NCBI GenBank assembly: GCA_021774735.1
Contig: JAJFIS010000029.1
Span: forward strand, 88,562 to 152,561
Reading direction: 5' to 3'
DNA: 64,000 nt
DNA from: Alphaproteobacteria bacterium
GTDB taxonomy: Bacteria; Pseudomonadota; Alphaproteobacteria; Sphingomonadales; Kordiimonadaceae
In this document: positions 63,809 to 64,000 of the stretch, piece by piece
Layout: the number at the start of each line of letters is the position of its first letter
Position numbering within the stretch: the first letter of the stretch is position 1
The notes under the pieces: model-generated
The model's input: the letters and a program-made list of their open reading frames with translations, nothing else
Database searches by the model: none
What the model was told of the DNA's origin: nothing
Made by a program: the position numbers and the translations under genes

Positions 63809-63836
63809 GCGTTCCGTGCACAAGAATTTGGAACGC
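63809..63836 (+). promoter_or_regulatory. Hairpin in the tuf leader
   Basis: GCGTTCC and GGAACGC form a perfect 7-bp stem around a 14-nt loop, ending 23 nt before the tuf ATG. It may stabilise the leader or affect translation of this highly expressed gene. Confidence 0.45.
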
Positions 63837-63859
63837 CAATCATTGCAAGGGAAAAGGCA

Positions 63860-64000
63860 ATGTCGAAGCAAAAATTTGAGCGGACTAAGCCGCACTGTAA
63901 CGTTGGAACGATTGGTCACGTTGACCATGGTAAGACGACGCTTACGGCTGCGATTACGAAGGTTCTGTCAGAAGCGGGCAAATGCGAAGCAGTTGACTTT
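63860..64000 (+). CDS. tuf: Elongation factor Tu (5' part, cut by window end)
   Basis: The first 47 codons of EF-Tu, which brings aminoacyl-tRNA to the ribosome. The start reads [20 protein letters not shown] followed by [11 protein letters not shown], the G1 motif. AAGGG/AAAAGG lies just upstream of the ATG. Most of the gene is beyond the window. Confidence 0.97.
   Translation, partial: MSKQKFERTKPHCNVGTIGHVDHGKTTLTAAITKVLSEAGKCEAVDF

Noticed and set aside
1..64000. CRISPR arrays, insertion sequences, prophage or integron
   Set aside because: No regularly spaced repeats, transposase, integrase or phage structural genes were seen in the predicted proteins.

Overview
This window looks like a chromosomal segment of a free-living, probably aquatic, alphaproteobacterium of moderate GC. 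The evidence is gene order and RNA content. The run pal-cpoB-tilS-ftsH-folP-glmM is present, a serC-serA operon is preceded by a serC-type leader, and hisZ is followed by purA. rluD sits next to rpoH, DUF1244 and DUF2842 proteins occur, and an 85-nt small RNA carries the TTTCCTCCCT core that I associate with the alphaproteobacterial alpha-r8/MmgR family. The order could be Kordiimonadales- or Rhodospirillales-like, but I cannot fix the genus. I see no insertion sequence, prophage, CRISPR array or integron; most of the window is core genome with a few accessory pockets.

Layout. 1-2.5 kb: typA (cut by the left edge) and a Crp/Fnr regulator on the minus strand. 2.75-4.4 kb: two unrecognised genes divergent from that regulator, with a perfect 18-bp palindrome between. 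4.5-7.9 kb: an M13 metallopeptidase lipoprotein, the sRNA and an N-formylglutamate amidohydrolase. 8-9.3 kb: membrane proteins of unknown role and a 45-residue acidic protein. 9.4-12.5 kb (minus): MBL hydrolase coupled to an orphan ModA-like protein, DUF1244, and polyprenyl diphosphate synthase. 12.6-21.3 kb: tRNA-modifying-type methyltransferase, S49 peptidase, chorismate mutase, map, glyQS, ppdK. 21.4-24.3 kb: PAS_5-like protein, a 39-aa membrane protein, ygfZ, dihydroorotase. 24.5-33 kb: envelope and housekeeping run from pal to thiD. 33-40 kb: EF-hand lipoprotein, esterase, serC-serA, hisZ, purA. 40-45 kb: a predicted pseudokinase with a membrane partner, rpoH, rluD, DUF6476-like and DUF2842 proteins. 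45-60 kb: a catabolic and transport region with HMCES/YedK, SRPBCC, crotonase, amidase, CoA transferase, SDR, two sodium-coupled amino-acid transporters, an epoxide-hydrolase-like enzyme, a PLP decarboxylase, GST and GFA proteins. 60-64 kb: ettA, rlmB, tRNA-Tyr, tRNA-Gly and the start of tuf.

The genes point to a heterotroph that imports amino acids and peptides and degrades amides and CoA-linked acids. Control by RNA is prominent. The serC leader is two tandem 46-nt units and can form a pairing that hides the ribosome binding site. typA has a terminator-like hairpin in its leader. The tuf promoter lies inside nested inverted repeats.

The least explained parts are the two-gene cassette at 2.75-4.4 kb with its likely regulator, the pseudokinase pair at 39.9-42.5 kb, and the small membrane/acidic protein pair at 8.6-9.3 kb.
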